A stretch of 64,000 nucleotides of DNA. Origin: Mesorhizobium sp. LNHC252B00. GTDB lineage: Bacteria > Pseudomonadota > Alphaproteobacteria > Rhizobiales > Rhizobiaceae. Position numbers and translations under genes: made by a program. Positions 1-9,487 of the stretch are shown piece by piece; positions within the stretch are counted from its first letter, which is position 1, and every line of letters begins with the position of its first letter. The stretch spans positions 136,859 to 200,858 of the forward strand of contig NZ_AYWO01000015.1 in the NCBI RefSeq assembly GCF_000502955.1, in the 5' to 3' direction. Below the pieces are notes generated by a model. It was not told the DNA's origin and did not search any database. It worked only from the letters and a program-made list of their open reading frames with translations.

Positions 1-206
1 TGCTTGCGCGAATCGCGTTCGAGCGCGGCGAGCTGGTCCTCGAAAATCTGCTTGGTGTCGGAAAGCAGGCGCCCGATCAGCGTCGACTTGCCGTCATCGA
101 CCGAACCGCAGGTCAGGAAGCGCAGCAGCGACTTCTTCTCCTGCGCCGCCAGATAATCGCGCACGCCGTCGGTGGGTGCGAGGCTCTTTGCCATGATGTG
201 GCGCAT
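1..206 (-). CDS. cysN: Sulfate adenylyltransferase subunit 1 (CysN or CysNC), N-terminal part only
   Basis: This is the beginning of the GTPase subunit of ATP sulfurylase, which couples GTP hydrolysis to adenosine 5'-phosphosulfate formation in sulfate assimilation. Only about 68 codons are inside the window; the rest lies beyond base 1. The translation contains the GTPase P-loop GSVDDGKST and then the stretch [10 protein letters not shown], both typical of CysN/NodQ. The ATG at 206-204 lies two bases after the cysD stop codon, so the two subunits are translated as a pair. Many rhizobial homologues carry a fused APS kinase (CysC) at the C terminus; whether this one does cannot be seen here. 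Confidence 0.93.
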   Translation of the reverse strand, partial: MRHIMAKSLAPTDGVRDYLAAQEKKSLLRFLTCGSVDDGKSTLIGRLLSDTKQIFEDQLAALERDSRK

Positions 207-208
207 GG

Positions 209-1114
209 TCAAAAGTACCCCTCGCGCTTCTTCTTTTCCATCGAGCCGGCTTCGTCGCGGTCGATCAGGCGACCCTGCCGTTCGGAGGTGCGCGCGGTCA
301 GCATCTCACCGACGATGGCTTCCAGTGTGTCGGCACCCGATTCGATGGCACCGGTCAGTGGGTAGCAGCCCAGCGTGCGGAAACGCACCAGCCGGTTCTC
401 CACCGTCTCGCCGGGGCGCAGTTTCATGCGCTCATCATCGCGCAGGATCAGCATGCCGTCGCGTTCCACCACCGGCCGCTCCTTGGCGAAATAGAGCGGC
501 ACGATCGGGATACTCTCCTGCAGGATGTACTGCCAGATGTCGAGTTCGGTCCAGTTCGAGAGCGGAAAGACGCGGATCGATTCACCCGATGCAACACGGG
601 TGTTGAATATCTTCCACATCTCGGGGCGTTGGTTCTTGGGATCCCACACATGCTGGGCGTTGCGGAAGGAAAAGATGCGCTCCTTGGCGCGCGACTTCTC
701 CTCGTCGCGACGAGCGCCGCCAAAGGCCGCGTCGAAACCGTATTTGTCGAGCGCCTGGCGCAGCGCCACTGTCTTCATCACATGGGTGTGCGTGTTCGAG
801 CCATGATCGAACGGATTGATGTTATCGCGCACACCATCTTCGTTGACGTGAACCAGGAGATCGAAGCCGAGTCTTTGCGCCATCAGATCGCGAAAGGCGA
901 TCATCTCACGGAATTTCCAAGTCGTATCGACGTGGAGAAATGGGAACGGCGGCTTGGCGGGATAAAACGCCTTCATCGCCAGATGCATCAGCACGGATGA
1001 ATCCTTGCCGACCGAATAGAGCATAACCGGCTTGGAAAAGACGGCCGCAACCTCGCGGAATATGTGAATGGATTCGGCTTCAAGCCGCTGAAGATGCGTA
1101 AGCTCTGTTGTCAT
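209..1114 (-). CDS. cysD: Sulfate adenylyltransferase subunit 2 (CysD)
   Basis: This is the catalytic subunit of ATP sulfurylase, which makes APS from ATP and sulfate in the cytoplasm with CysN. The protein is 301 residues, matching the usual length of about 302. The PP-loop motif SVGKDSSVL is near residue 36, the [16 protein letters not shown] segment is near residue 130, and the C terminus [10 protein letters not shown] is characteristic. An open frame continues 16 codons upstream to 1162, but the family begins at MTTELTHLQ, so the start is placed at 1114. It forms an operon with cysN. NodP/NodQ paralogues of nodulation-factor sulfation are very similar, so the housekeeping assignment is an inference. 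Confidence 0.95.
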   Translation of the reverse strand: MTTELTHLQRLEAESIHIFREVAAVFSKPVMLYSVGKDSSVLMHLAMKAFYPAKPPFPFLHVDTTWKFREMIAFRDLMAQRLGFDLLVHVNEDGVRDNINPFDHGSNTHTHVMKTVALRQALDKYGFDAAFGGARRDEEKSRAKERIFSFRNAQHVWDPKNQRPEMWKIFNTRVASGESIRVFPLSNWTELDIWQYILQESIPIVPLYFAKERPVVERDGMLILRDDERMKLRPGETVENRLVRFRTLGCYPLTGAIESGADTLEAIVGEMLTARTSERQGRLIDRDEAGSMEKKKREGYF

Positions 1115-1600
1115 GGACTGTGAGCGTTCTTTCGTACCTTCCAACAGAAGACTTCGCCTCAAATCATCGAGCTTTTTGCGCCCGGTTCAAGCCCTGCTTC
1201 TGGACAATCTCTCTCAAGCCGGCGTTCTAGCAGATCGCCATTGCCAAGAACAATGCAAGACTGGCGCGCCGACGCACGGTTCGGGAATGAATTTTCCAAG
1301 GATACCGCCAAACCCGGAAATTCCTGCTCGTGGGTCCGAAGTCCGGGAAACCGCGGGAAAAATATTGCTTGGATAGACATGCGACTGCCCTTCCAGGAAT
1401 TCTCCAGATCGATCGGCGCAGGCTGCCGATTTTTCAGCGGCAAGCGGTCCGACACACTTTCGAAAAGCGAACCCAGCCGCTATACCAGCCTTGGGAAGCG
1501 GGCAAGTGCATGATGTAGGGTGGTAATTCGGGGCGAGGCATTCTACTTCGCCAGACAAGATCCGCCGCATGAACTTCCCGAAAAATAGCGAGCCCGACAA
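1115..1600. other. Intergenic region upstream of cysD, no gene recognised
   Basis: This stretch of nearly 490 bases separates the divergent cysDN genes from the first polysaccharide gene. Short overlapping open frames exist on both strands, but none resembles a known protein or has a convincing ribosome-binding site. It should contain the cysDN promoter and possibly one for the gene at 1601. No strong inverted repeat or RNA gene was recognised by eye. Confidence 0.5.
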
Positions 1601-2926
1601 TTGAACCGGCTTTCATCCCTGAGACAGCAATTCACGCCTTCGTGGATCAATATCTACTTCTCCATTCTTTGCTTCTTTTTTCCACCGGTTCTGGGATCGG
1701 TGGTCAGCTTTGTGTTCAACGGCGGGGCCCTAGCTTCCATCGTACTGATTGCCTCTGGGAAAAGGCGCTTTAACGCAGACCGGCCGGTGATCTGGCTGAC
1801 GGTCGCGATCTATGCCTACTGCGCGGCCAATCTCCTGGCCACCGTCGTCAACAATTCGTTCGTCCGCGATGCGCCGCACCTTATCCCGCTCGTCACCTTC
1901 CTGTTTTTCCCCGTCTCCTATTCGACCTGGAGCATTACGCAGAAAACCACGCTTGCCCGCATCATCGTACTCAGCAGCATGGTCGCCTGTTTTGTCGCGC
2001 TGCCGATGGCTGTCATCCAGCAATATTGGATTGGGGTCAGGGCCGAGGGCGGGGCCGGCAATCCGATCATCTTTGCAACCGTGCTCTGCCTTGCCGTAAC
2101 GGTTTGTGTGGCCGGTGCCTTGTCAGGCATAGAGCGAGCCCGGAGTCCTATCTTTCACGCCGCGCTGGCCGGGACGATCGCCATGATCTATTCCGGTTCG
2201 CGTATCGTTTGGCTGGCACTGCTGATTGCCGGCATCGCTGTTTTGCTTATTAACCATCAGAGGCTCAGAGGCAGGAATGCCGCTCGTGTGCTTCTGCTGC
2301 TGGTGGCAGTCGGCGTCGTGGTCGCCGCCTTCGGCTTCCAGGCGATATCCGGGCGCGTCGCCTTTCTGCACTCCGATTGGAATGCGCTTGGCGCGCAGGG
2401 CAATTACGACAGCTCACTGGGAATACGTTTGGCGCTTTGGGAGATCGGCCTCAAAGCATTCCATGACATGCCGCTGTTCGGACATGGGGTGGGTGCGACC
2501 CAGTCTTTGATCAAGCAGGGCTTTCATGATCAGTTCGCGATGGACGCAGGCTTCAATCATTTTCACAACGGCTTCCTGACCGCCTTGGTGCAAGCAGGAA
2601 TTCTGGGCGCCGCAACGCTGGCGGCGATCTTTGTCGTTGCCGCTGGAAATGCTGCTCGGGTCTTACGAAACAGCAGTGATCCGGTCGAACGGTTCGGCGC
2701 CACCATGATTGTCGTCGTGGTGATAACCTATCTCACGGCCGGAATGACGGGCATCCTGGTCGGCCATGACATTCTGGACTCGGTGCTGATGATCTTCCTG
2801 GTGTGTGGAACGTATCTTGCCTCCGGCCGTCAGGCTCCGTTGATGGAAAAGCATGCACCTCCACCAGTAATGGAAGAGCAGGAGCTTCCGGCAGCCACCC
2901 AAGAGCTGTTGCGGGCAAGGCAATGA
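1601..2926 (+). CDS. Wzy/WaaL-type O-antigen polymerase or ligase family membrane protein
   Basis: This 441-residue protein is almost entirely hydrophobic, with roughly ten to twelve predicted membrane segments. A large periplasmic loop near residues 245-330 contains the segment GHGVGATQSL followed by FNHFHNGFL. The H-NxxL pattern in that loop is the hallmark of the Wzy_C/O-antigen ligase superfamily, which either polymerises undecaprenyl-linked repeat units or ligates glycan to lipid A-core. Sequence alone does not separate the two roles. The start is a TTG at 1601 with a weak upstream site, so the N terminus may be slightly different. Its stop overlaps the next start (ATGA), so it is probably co-translated with the reductase at 2923. 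Confidence 0.85.
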   Translation: MNRLSSLRQQFTPSWINIYFSILCFFFPPVLGSVVSFVFNGGALASIVLIASGKRRFNADRPVIWLTVAIYAYCAANLLATVVNNSFVRDAPHLIPLVTFLFFPVSYSTWSITQKTTLARIIVLSSMVACFVALPMAVIQQYWIGVRAEGGAGNPIIFATVLCLAVTVCVAGALSGIERARSPIFHAALAGTIAMIYSGSRIVWLALLIAGIAVLLINHQRLRGRNAARVLLLLVAVGVVVAAFGFQAISGRVAFLHSDWNALGAQGNYDSSLGIRLALWEIGLKAFHDMPLFGHGVGATQSLIKQGFHDQFAMDAGFNHFHNGFLTALVQAGILGAATLAAIFVVAAGNAARVLRNSSDPVERFGATMIVVVVITYLTAGMTGILVGHDILDSVLMIFLVCGTYLASGRQAPLMEKHAPPPVMEEQELPAATQELLRARQ

Positions 2927-3870
2927 AGGTCCTGGTCACCGGCGCGACGGGCTTCATCGGGCGCCTTATCGTGCAAAAACTTCGCCAAGCCGGCGCCGAG
3001 CTTCGTCTCGCTTCCCGCCATCCGGAAAGGCTTGGGTCGGGGGATGGCGCGGTGCTGATGCCCAATTTCGATGCACCGGCCGCGGCCTTCCTGGCACTCA
3101 CCAGGGATGTGACCCACGTCGTCCATTGTGCCGGCCTCAATAATGATCGGGGCAATGCCACCGAAGCCGACTATTGGGCGGCCAATGTGGAATTGAGCGC
3201 GCGGCTGGCGCATGCCGCGGCGGCACAGGTAAGCGGACGCTTCATCCATCTCTCCTCGATCCGGGCCGTGATCGGTGCTTGCGTCAGCGCAACGATCGAC
3301 GAAAACACTCTTCCTGCCCCGCAATGCGTCTATGGACGCTCCAAACGCGAAGGCGAGATCGAGGTTTTGGGCGCCTATGCGTCGCAAGGCCGTTCCGACG
3401 CCGCCGTGTTGCGCCTGCCCCCGGTCTATGGAAACGGCATGAAGGGCAATCTCGCTACGCTGATGCGCCTTGCCGATACGGCGCTGCCGCTGCCGACCGG
3501 CTCCCTGACGGGAATCCGCTCGCTGACGTCATCCGGGGCGGCAGTGCGAGCGGTGTCGCACCTGCTGAGCCATTCGGGGTCACTTCACCCGATCTATGTC
3601 GGCGCCGATGTGCCGCCGGTCGCAGTCGAGGCCATCATCGCCGCGTTTCGCAGAGGTTTGGGGCGGCCGATGCGCGTGATGGCCATACCAGCCGGCCTGA
3701 TACGACCGGCGGCGGCCGTGCTGGGCAGGCGGGCGTTTTGGGACAGTCTGACCGCGACACAGATATGCGACCCTGCTCTGCTGATATCGCAGGGGTGGAC
3801 GCCTGAAACCGACACGCTGGAGAGGCTGGCGGAGCTGGCGCGGCTTGGTAAATCCCGACTCCTTGTTTGA
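2923..3870 (+). CDS. NAD(P)-dependent sugar epimerase/reductase, possibly the 4-keto reductase of UDP-QuiNAc synthesis
   Basis: This 315-residue short-chain dehydrogenase/reductase of the extended type begins with the nucleotide-binding motif GATGFIG and has a serine near residue 109 followed by the YGRSK (YxxxK) catalytic pair. The ATG at 2923 overlaps the preceding stop, which fixes the start; an open frame reaching back to 2803 lies within the preceding gene. Its neighbours are a small phosphoglycosyl transferase and a WbpM-like dehydratase. This matches the R. etli arrangement in which WreV, WreQ and WreU make UDP-N-acetylquinovosamine and transfer it to the lipid carrier. It would then reduce the 4-keto-6-deoxy intermediate. 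A 4-epimerase is the main alternative. Confidence 0.75.
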   Translation: MKVLVTGATGFIGRLIVQKLRQAGAELRLASRHPERLGSGDGAVLMPNFDAPAAAFLALTRDVTHVVHCAGLNNDRGNATEADYWAANVELSARLAHAAAAQVSGRFIHLSSIRAVIGACVSATIDENTLPAPQCVYGRSKREGEIEVLGAYASQGRSDAAVLRLPPVYGNGMKGNLATLMRLADTALPLPTGSLTGIRSLTSSGAAVRAVSHLLSHSGSLHPIYVGADVPPVAVEAIIAAFRRGLGRPMRVMAIPAGLIRPAAAVLGRRAFWDSLTATQICDPALLISQGWTPETDTLERLAELARLGKSRLLV

Positions 3871-3886
3871 CCATGATGATGGCCAG

Positions 3887-4426
3887 TCAGCTTCGATAGA
3901 ACGTTCCAAGCAGAATCCGAAGGTCGAGCCAGAAGGACGCCGCATCGAGATAGGCGGCATCCGTTTCAGCCAGAAGCTTCGGGTTCGACATGTCGATGCC
4001 CTTGATCTGGGCCAGGCCGGTTATGCCCGGAAGCGCCGCCAGAACCCCCAGCCGCCTGCGGCACTCGATCAATTCCGCTTGGGTCGGCAAACAGGGGCGC
4101 GGGCCGACCAGGCTCATCTCGCCCTTCAGAACGTTCCAGAATTGCGGCAGCTCATCGAGCTTGAACTTCCGCAGGACTTTTCCGACCGATGTCACGGAAT
4201 TCGGTGGTGCCTCATGCGAGGGCAATGACGGCGTCCCGACATACATGGTGCGCAATTTGTGACAGCGAAAAAGCCGCCCGTCGCGGCCGACCCGCGTCTG
4301 CGAAAAGATGGCAGGACCGGGCGACGAGACCCGAACGGCAAGGACGGCAAGCGCCAAAACGGGAGATGTGACCACCAGCAGCAGAGCCGCACCGGCAAGA
4401 TCGAAGATGTGCTTGGTTGCCTTCAT
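3887..4426 (-). CDS. Small monotopic phosphoglycosyl transferase (initiating sugar transferase)
   Basis: This protein would transfer sugar-1-phosphate from a UDP-sugar to undecaprenyl phosphate, starting a glycan on the inner membrane. It has one N-terminal hydrophobic re-entrant segment ([12 protein letters not shown]...) and then the canonical motifs [21 protein letters not shown], the catalytic Asp-Glu in LDELPQ, SLVGPRP and PGITGLAQ. At 179 residues it is the minimal PglC/WreU-like form without the extra membrane domain of WcaJ. The frame is open to 4504, but the family usually begins just before the FDL segment, so 4426 is preferred; the extra 26 residues cannot be excluded. It is probably in an operon with the genes at 4548 and 5553. 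QuiNAc-1-phosphate as substrate is inferred from those neighbours. Confidence 0.88.
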   Translation of the reverse strand: MKATKHIFDLAGAALLLVVTSPVLALAVLAVRVSSPGPAIFSQTRVGRDGRLFRCHKLRTMYVGTPSLPSHEAPPNSVTSVGKVLRKFKLDELPQFWNVLKGEMSLVGPRPCLPTQAELIECRRRLGVLAALPGITGLAQIKGIDMSNPKLLAETDAAYLDAASFWLDLRILLGTFYRS

Positions 4427-4547
4427 GAACGACCGATCATGCTCCCTGCCAAAGTCCCGAGGCGACGCCACAGGCGAGGCCTGACAATCGCGTCGACGTA
4501 GCATGAGCTCATCTCTTGACCAAGCGCATCACGCAGCCGTTCGATGC

Positions 4548-5489
4548 TCAGATGCGTCCGAGGATGAAAGCGAGATAGAGCCCCAGGGTGCCGGAAACCG
4601 TCTGCCGATAGACACCGCTTTTGCGCAAGCCAGCCAAGCGGCGGAAAAGACCGCCCTCCCGCCCGCGGATGAACAGGTCGAGGCACGCCGCCGCGTCCTC
4701 GGTCAGCAGGTCGCGATTGACGGCAAGACCGTCAAGGTTGAGGTCCGTCCAGCCGGCAAACTCGCCCTTGAACAGGCGGCCAAGCCGGGAAGCCCTTGCC
4801 TTCCACGACACATTGGCTCCAACCAGGTTTGCCGCGTGCTGCCGGTAGCGCACCAGTGGCCGCGGATCGTAGTGGACGATGCCGCCGGCTGCGGTCACGA
4901 TGAGATAGGCCCACCAGTCATGGCTGACGAACGCGGTCCGCGCGCAGGCCCTGGCCAGCAGGTTGCGTGCCGCGGCGTTGAGCAGGATGGTGTTGCCGCC
5001 GGCGATGCTTTGCACAAGCGCGTTGCGAAAGGACGGCGGCCGGTCAAACAGCGGCGAATGGCCTACAAGGCTTCCCGTTTCCGTCATGGTCGCGGTTCGC
5101 GAGCAAAACATCAGCGGCGTTTTTGCGTCATGGGCCTGCATCCAGCGGATGGCGCTTTCCAGCCTGTCGGGCTCCCAGATATCGTCCTGGTCGCAGAAGG
5201 CATAGCCGTCCGCATCGATACGTCGATCAAGGATCATCGACCGGAAATTGGCCGCGAATCCTTGCCGCGGCCCCTCCACAAGGGTCATTCGACCCTTGGG
5301 CCAGCGGGATTGCCATGCCTCGATAATCGCGGTCGTACCATCGATGGAACCATCGTCGGATATCCACAGGTCGACCAGACGGTGCGACTGGGCGAGCAGC
5401 GACTGCAGCTGCTCATCGATGAAGGCGGCGCCATCTTTCGTGCCCATCAGGACTGCGATGCGCAGGTCTGCTTTATCCACGAACGTCAA
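4548..5489 (-). CDS. Glycosyltransferase family 2
   Basis: This 313-residue cytoplasmic GT-A enzyme begins its catalytic domain with RIAVLMGTKDGAAFIDEQL and contains WISDDGSIDGT and the metal-binding region FCDQDD near residue 100. The layout, including a downstream SHDWW, resembles rhamnosyltransferase-type and dTDP-sugar GT2 enzymes of O-antigen clusters, but donor and acceptor cannot be deduced. The frame opens with a TTG at 5489; a GTG nine bases further in is an equally possible start. It lies between the WbpM-like gene (63 bases upstream) and the initiating transferase, so it plausibly adds an early residue of the same glycan. Confidence 0.85.
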   Translation of the reverse strand: MTFVDKADLRIAVLMGTKDGAAFIDEQLQSLLAQSHRLVDLWISDDGSIDGTTAIIEAWQSRWPKGRMTLVEGPRQGFAANFRSMILDRRIDADGYAFCDQDDIWEPDRLESAIRWMQAHDAKTPLMFCSRTATMTETGSLVGHSPLFDRPPSFRNALVQSIAGGNTILLNAAARNLLARACARTAFVSHDWWAYLIVTAAGGIVHYDPRPLVRYRQHAANLVGANVSWKARASRLGRLFKGEFAGWTDLNLDGLAVNRDLLTEDAAACLDLFIRGREGGLFRRLAGLRKSGVYRQTVSGTLGLYLAFILGRI

Positions 5490-5552
5490 ACACCTTGCAT
5501 ATGCCAGAGATTTCCGGATCCCATATCATGGTCGCGTCGGAAGAAGAGCGGC

Positions 5553-7541
5553 TTAGCCCGCCTGCCCGACCGTTTTCGGGATCGCATCTTGATGAATGCT
5601 TCCCCTGGCCTTCTTGGCGCGGTCAAGGCCTGCCAGCACGGCGAGCGCGGCAGCCTTGTCCTGATTTTTTGCTGCCTGCTGCAGCGCCGTGAGCGCGACC
5701 TGGACATCCGACCATTCCACGACGTCCGTGCTGAGGCCAAAAATCTTCGAAATGTCGAGTTCGACGAGTTCCTCGTCTTCGCCATGCAGCGTTTCGTGGA
5801 GCTTTTCGCCAGGCCTTATACCGGTGAACCTGATTGCGATGTCCTTGTACGGACTCTTTCCGGACAGGCGGATCATCGTTTCGGCCACTTCAAGAATCGG
5901 CACCGGCTTGCCCATGTCGAGCATATAGACGGCATAATCGTCCCCGCTCTGCCGCGACGCGGCATCGGCCGCCGACATGATGACGAGATCGACGGCTTCG
6001 GCCACGGTCATGAAATAGCGTGTCATGCGCTGGTCGGTGATGGTGACTGGCCCCCCGGCCTCGATCTGCGCCTGGAATATGGTCGCAACCGAACCATTGC
6101 TGCCAAAGACATTGCCGAACCGCACGGCTATGAACTTGGTGGCGGAGCGACGCCCGCCCGGCTCGGCCGCCGGCATCCCATGCAAGGCGCTGACGATCTG
6201 TTCGGCGGCCCGCTTCGTCATGCCAAGCACCGACGAGGGATCCACCGCCTTGTCGCTCGATATCAGGACAAACTGCGCAACCCCGCATTTGGCGGCGACC
6301 TCGGCACAGACCAGCGTTCCGAAAATATTGGTCTGGATGGCCGACTCCCAGTTTTCCTCGAGCAGCGGAACGTGTTTGAGCGCGGCGGCATGAAAAATGA
6401 TATCAGGCCGGAATTCGGTGACGACCCGCGTTATCTGGCGCCGGTCCGCGACATCGACGATACGGACCTTGAGGCGGTCGTGGTCGTTCTCGTCAATATA
6501 CTGGCTCAGCTGGAAGATGCCGAACTCGGAATTGTCGGCGACCAGCACCGCCTCCGCTCCCAGTTCCAGCGACCGTTTGACCAGAGTTCGGCCGATCGAG
6601 CCGGCACCGCCCGTGACCAGAACGCGCTTGCCGCCGATAAAAGCACCGATGCGCTCGATATCGGACGCGACTGTCGGACGGCGCAGGATCGTTTCCATCT
6701 CGACGGTGTCGAGCACCAGCTTTCCGTGCCGCTCCAGCTCCGACAGACCGGAGAACTGCACCACATTGATGTCGCCGTGCCGGGCGACGCGGACGAGTTC
6801 CGAATAGTCCTCGATCTCGTGCTCGGCGCCGCTGCCGAAAATCAGCAGGTCCAGGCTTTTGGTGCCGCTCGCATAGTCTTCCAAAACGTCGATCAGACGC
6901 GGCAGGGTCGCCACGACGGGAACACCCTGTATGCGCGTGCCCAACGGCGCGCCGCGTTCGGTCGCCATGATGCCGGCGATGGAATAGTCCGCCGGCTGCG
7001 CCGTGCGCGTGAAGCGGATGATCAGGTCGGCCTCGCCGAGCCGGCCGACGAACAGCGCGCGCTTGACCTCGGTCTCGCCGGTCTTGCGGCTCAGAATGCC
7101 CCAGCTCGCGCCGTCACGCAGGAAGCGGTAGAACAGCCGCGGCGCCGATATGATCGTGAAGGAGACGAGGAAGAAGACGATGAACTGGCGCTCGTTGAGA
7201 CCCTGCACCGGTTGGAAAGAACGAACCACACGCGAAGCTGCATACAGGGCGAGCGTCAAAGTCCCGCAGCTCTTGAGGATGTTGAAAAAGTCCGGCGTCG
7301 AGGCAAAGCGCCAGACGGTCGTGTAGAGGCCAGAATATCTGAACAGCAGATGGCTGATGAGAACAATGGCTGCCCAGGTTGCTAAACCCTCGTTGGACAG
7401 CGGTTCGAACGAAAGATCCGACCGCGAAAGCACGAGGCTGAGCGCCACGGCGACCAGGACCATGACCACGTCCTGGACCATGATGAACGCGCGCCGCATC
7501 TGTGGCCGAAGTCCCAATACTGCTTGGAGGTAAGAATTCAT
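5553..7541 (-). CDS. WbpM/CapD-type membrane-anchored UDP-GlcNAc 4,6-dehydratase
   Basis: This 662-residue protein has about four N-terminal membrane segments, an intermediate Rossmann-like region, and a C-terminal extended SDR domain with the NAD-binding motif GGAGSIGRTL near residue 295. The catalytic segment reads SSDKAV...LGMTKRAAE, so the usual Ser-Tyr-Lys triad is Ser-Met-Lys. This substitution is known for large WbpM-like dehydratases. The reaction is UDP-GlcNAc to UDP-2-acetamido-2,6-dideoxy-xylo-hexos-4-ulose, the first step toward QuiNAc, FucNAc and related sugars. It heads the minus-strand group 7541-3887 and diverges from the Wzm/Wzt exporter. The product here is inferred to be UDP-QuiNAc through the reductase at 2923. 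Confidence 0.92.
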   Translation of the reverse strand: MNSYLQAVLGLRPQMRRAFIMVQDVVMVLVAVALSLVLSRSDLSFEPLSNEGLATWAAIVLISHLLFRYSGLYTTVWRFASTPDFFNILKSCGTLTLALYAASRVVRSFQPVQGLNERQFIVFFLVSFTIISAPRLFYRFLRDGASWGILSRKTGETEVKRALFVGRLGEADLIIRFTRTAQPADYSIAGIMATERGAPLGTRIQGVPVVATLPRLIDVLEDYASGTKSLDLLIFGSGAEHEIEDYSELVRVARHGDINVVQFSGLSELERHGKLVLDTVEMETILRRPTVASDIERIGAFIGGKRVLVTGGAGSIGRTLVKRSLELGAEAVLVADNSEFGIFQLSQYIDENDHDRLKVRIVDVADRRQITRVVTEFRPDIIFHAAALKHVPLLEENWESAIQTNIFGTLVCAEVAAKCGVAQFVLISSDKAVDPSSVLGMTKRAAEQIVSALHGMPAAEPGGRRSATKFIAVRFGNVFGSNGSVATIFQAQIEAGGPVTITDQRMTRYFMTVAEAVDLVIMSAADAASRQSGDDYAVYMLDMGKPVPILEVAETMIRLSGKSPYKDIAIRFTGIRPGEKLHETLHGEDEELVELDISKIFGLSTDVVEWSDVQVALTALQQAAKNQDKAAALAVLAGLDRAKKARGSIHQDAIPKTVGQAG

Positions 7542-7947
7542 TGGAAGGCACTAGACTCCAGGCTCACGGATACGAACACCGCCAAGATGCAAACACGAAG
7601 ATGCTGCGTGTCCACTTTCTCAAAATTGCTATCCCCGGCCCCCGCCGTCCTGTATCGCATACTGCGGGGTTGACGGCATAGCCAGATGTTTTTTGGTAGA
7701 GCGCGCGCATAATAGTAATCTTGACGCCCTGTAGCCGGATGCTGTTGCCGATCCAGCGCTTGCGATGTACACACGCCGCAACGTCAGCGTGTATCCAGTT
7801 TTGCCGCAGTTGACTCTGCTCCCGACCTCGTTACGACGCTACGCGTTGCCATATGCCCGTCGAGATGGCAATTAGATACGGGCTTGGTGGTTCGCTATTG
7901 CCGCGACGGACAATGCGCCAGAACAACGGATTGCGATATTCCCAGCT
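7542..7947. other. Divergent intergenic region between the WbpM-like gene and the ABC exporter
   Basis: These 406 bases separate two divergent transcription units and must hold promoters for both. The composition is less GC-rich than the flanking genes. Small open frames are present but unconvincing. No palindrome, riboswitch or RNA gene was recognised by reading. Confidence 0.5.
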
Positions 7948-8739
7948 ATGATTGCAGCACTAAACGGCGCTTTTGAAGACATCTCAAAAGCCATGAGATT
8001 ACACCGGGTCTGGATCGCGCTTGCCCATGAGGACATCGGCGACCAGCATAGACGCACGACGCTCGGCCCGCTTTGGCTGCTGGTCAATTATCTGTTATTC
8101 ATCGGCACTTTCATTTTCGTTTTCAAGACTAAAGACACGGACTCGGCCGGGTATACAGCCTATGCATCGATCGGCCTCGTTGTCTGGTTCTACCTCATGG
8201 AAATGATCAGCTTGAGCGTGCCCCTGTTTTCGCGCGAAGGCAGTTTCATTCAAGGCACGAGGCTGCCGCTCTTCGTATATGTGATGCGGCTAACGGTGCA
8301 ATGTATTATCCGAGCGGCCTATTCAGTGGCGGGTTGCATAGTCATCCTGCTGCTGAGCGGCTTGGGGATCAGCATGGAGTGGCTTTTGTCGATCCCAGGG
8401 CTGTTGCTAATTGTGCTCGCGACACCAGCAATCGTAACGGTCTTCGCGTTCCTGGGCGCTTTCTTTCCCGATGCTCAGTTCATCGTCGGCAACATCATGC
8501 GGGTCGGCACGTTCCTTACGCCCGTCTTTTGGGCCTATCATGGACAAGGAGGCATACAGAACTATGCCTATCATTGGAATCCGTTTACATATTTCCTGGA
8601 AGTCGTGCGCGCGCCAATCGCGAGCGGCGAATTCCCAATGCATCCCTTTATTGTGACAGCGTACATCTCTCTGGCTTTTTGGGCGATTGCATTGCTGCTG
8701 CTGGGCAGATATCGCAAGCGCGTCGTTTTCCTGATCTGA
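7948..8739 (+). CDS. wzm: ABC-2 type polysaccharide exporter permease (Wzm)
   Basis: This 263-residue inner-membrane protein has about six membrane segments and the N-terminal amphipathic region RLHRVWIALAHEDIGDQHRR. It is followed by TTLGPLWLLVNYLLF, a signature of the Wzm/KpsM/TagG family. With the ATPase encoded seven bases downstream it would export an undecaprenyl-linked O-antigen or capsule across the inner membrane. The ATG start at 7948 needs no revision. It is the first gene of the rightward unit containing wzt and possibly the amino-sugar cassette. Confidence 0.92.
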   Translation: MIAALNGAFEDISKAMRLHRVWIALAHEDIGDQHRRTTLGPLWLLVNYLLFIGTFIFVFKTKDTDSAGYTAYASIGLVVWFYLMEMISLSVPLFSREGSFIQGTRLPLFVYVMRLTVQCIIRAAYSVAGCIVILLLSGLGISMEWLLSIPGLLLIVLATPAIVTVFAFLGAFFPDAQFIVGNIMRVGTFLTPVFWAYHGQGGIQNYAYHWNPFTYFLEVVRAPIASGEFPMHPFIVTAYISLAFWAIALLLLGRYRKRVVFLI

Positions 8740-8746
8740 GTACAAA

Positions 8747-9487
8747 ATGATTTCCGTCAAGCTGGACAATGTCGGCCTCGCCTATCGCCTCTACGAAAAG
8801 TTGACGCTTACGGCGCCTGACCGGCGCCTAGGTGGCCTTGGAGGCAAGATCGGACGCTCCGGCGGCAAGCAGGTCGTACAAGCGCTCGAAGATGTCAGTT
8901 TTGAACTCAAAGCGGGCGACCGGTTAGGCTTGGTCGGCCCAAACGGGGCCGGCAAGACGACACTGCTCAAAGTATTGTACGGTATCTATCAGCCTTCGGC
9001 CGGCACGGTAGCCATCGAAGGCAAAGTCGACGCCTTGTTCAACATCAACATAGGATTTCGCCCCGAGGCGACGGGACGGCGAAATATTGTTCTGAGAGGT
9101 TTGATCAGCGGGTGGACGGAGGCCGAGATCCAAGAAAAAATGCCGGAAATCATCGCCTTCAGCGAACTTGGCGACTTTATTGATGTCCCGTTCAAAACCT
9201 ACAGCCAGGGTATGGCCGCGCGTCTCGCTTTTTCAGCGGCGACAGCGCTTGACCCCGAAATTCTGCTGATGGACGAGTGGATCGGCGCTGGCGACGCTAC
9301 GTTTCAGGAAAAAGCCAAACGGCGCATGGATGAGCTGGCGGAAAAGGCGGGCATCATCGTCCTGGCGAGCCATAATGAAAGCCTGCTCGAAAGCGTATGT
9401 ACGAAGAGAATGACGCTTAAGAACGGAAGGGTGGAATCGCTCACGACGAAGCCTGCAAAGAGGGTTGGAGCGCGAGCTAAGTCTTAA
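8747..9487 (+). CDS. wzt: ABC-type polysaccharide exporter ATPase (Wzt), without C-terminal glycan-binding domain
   Basis: This 246-residue ATPase has Walker A GPNGAGKTT near residue 64, the signature region YSQGMAARLAFS, Walker B ILLMDEWIGAGD and the switch histidine in LASHNES. The family is the polysaccharide/polyol-phosphate exporter type. It ends soon after the nucleotide-binding domain and lacks the roughly 150-200 residue C-terminal domain that recognises modified glycan ends in systems such as E. coli O9a. The substrate is therefore probably exported without recognition of a terminal cap. It is co-transcribed with wzm. Confidence 0.92.
   Translation: MISVKLDNVGLAYRLYEKLTLTAPDRRLGGLGGKIGRSGGKQVVQALEDVSFELKAGDRLGLVGPNGAGKTTLLKVLYGIYQPSAGTVAIEGKVDALFNINIGFRPEATGRRNIVLRGLISGWTEAEIQEKMPEIIAFSELGDFIDVPFKTYSQGMAARLAFSAATALDPEILLMDEWIGAGDATFQEKAKRRMDELAEKAGIIVLASHNESLLESVCTKRMTLKNGRVESLTTKPAKRVGARAKS

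Noticed and set aside
4503..7385. 960-codon open frame on the plus strand
   Set aside because: It is antisense to the GT2 and WbpM-like genes, which have clear motifs; the translation has no recognisable domain and is rich in Arg, Asp and His as expected for a high-GC shadow frame.
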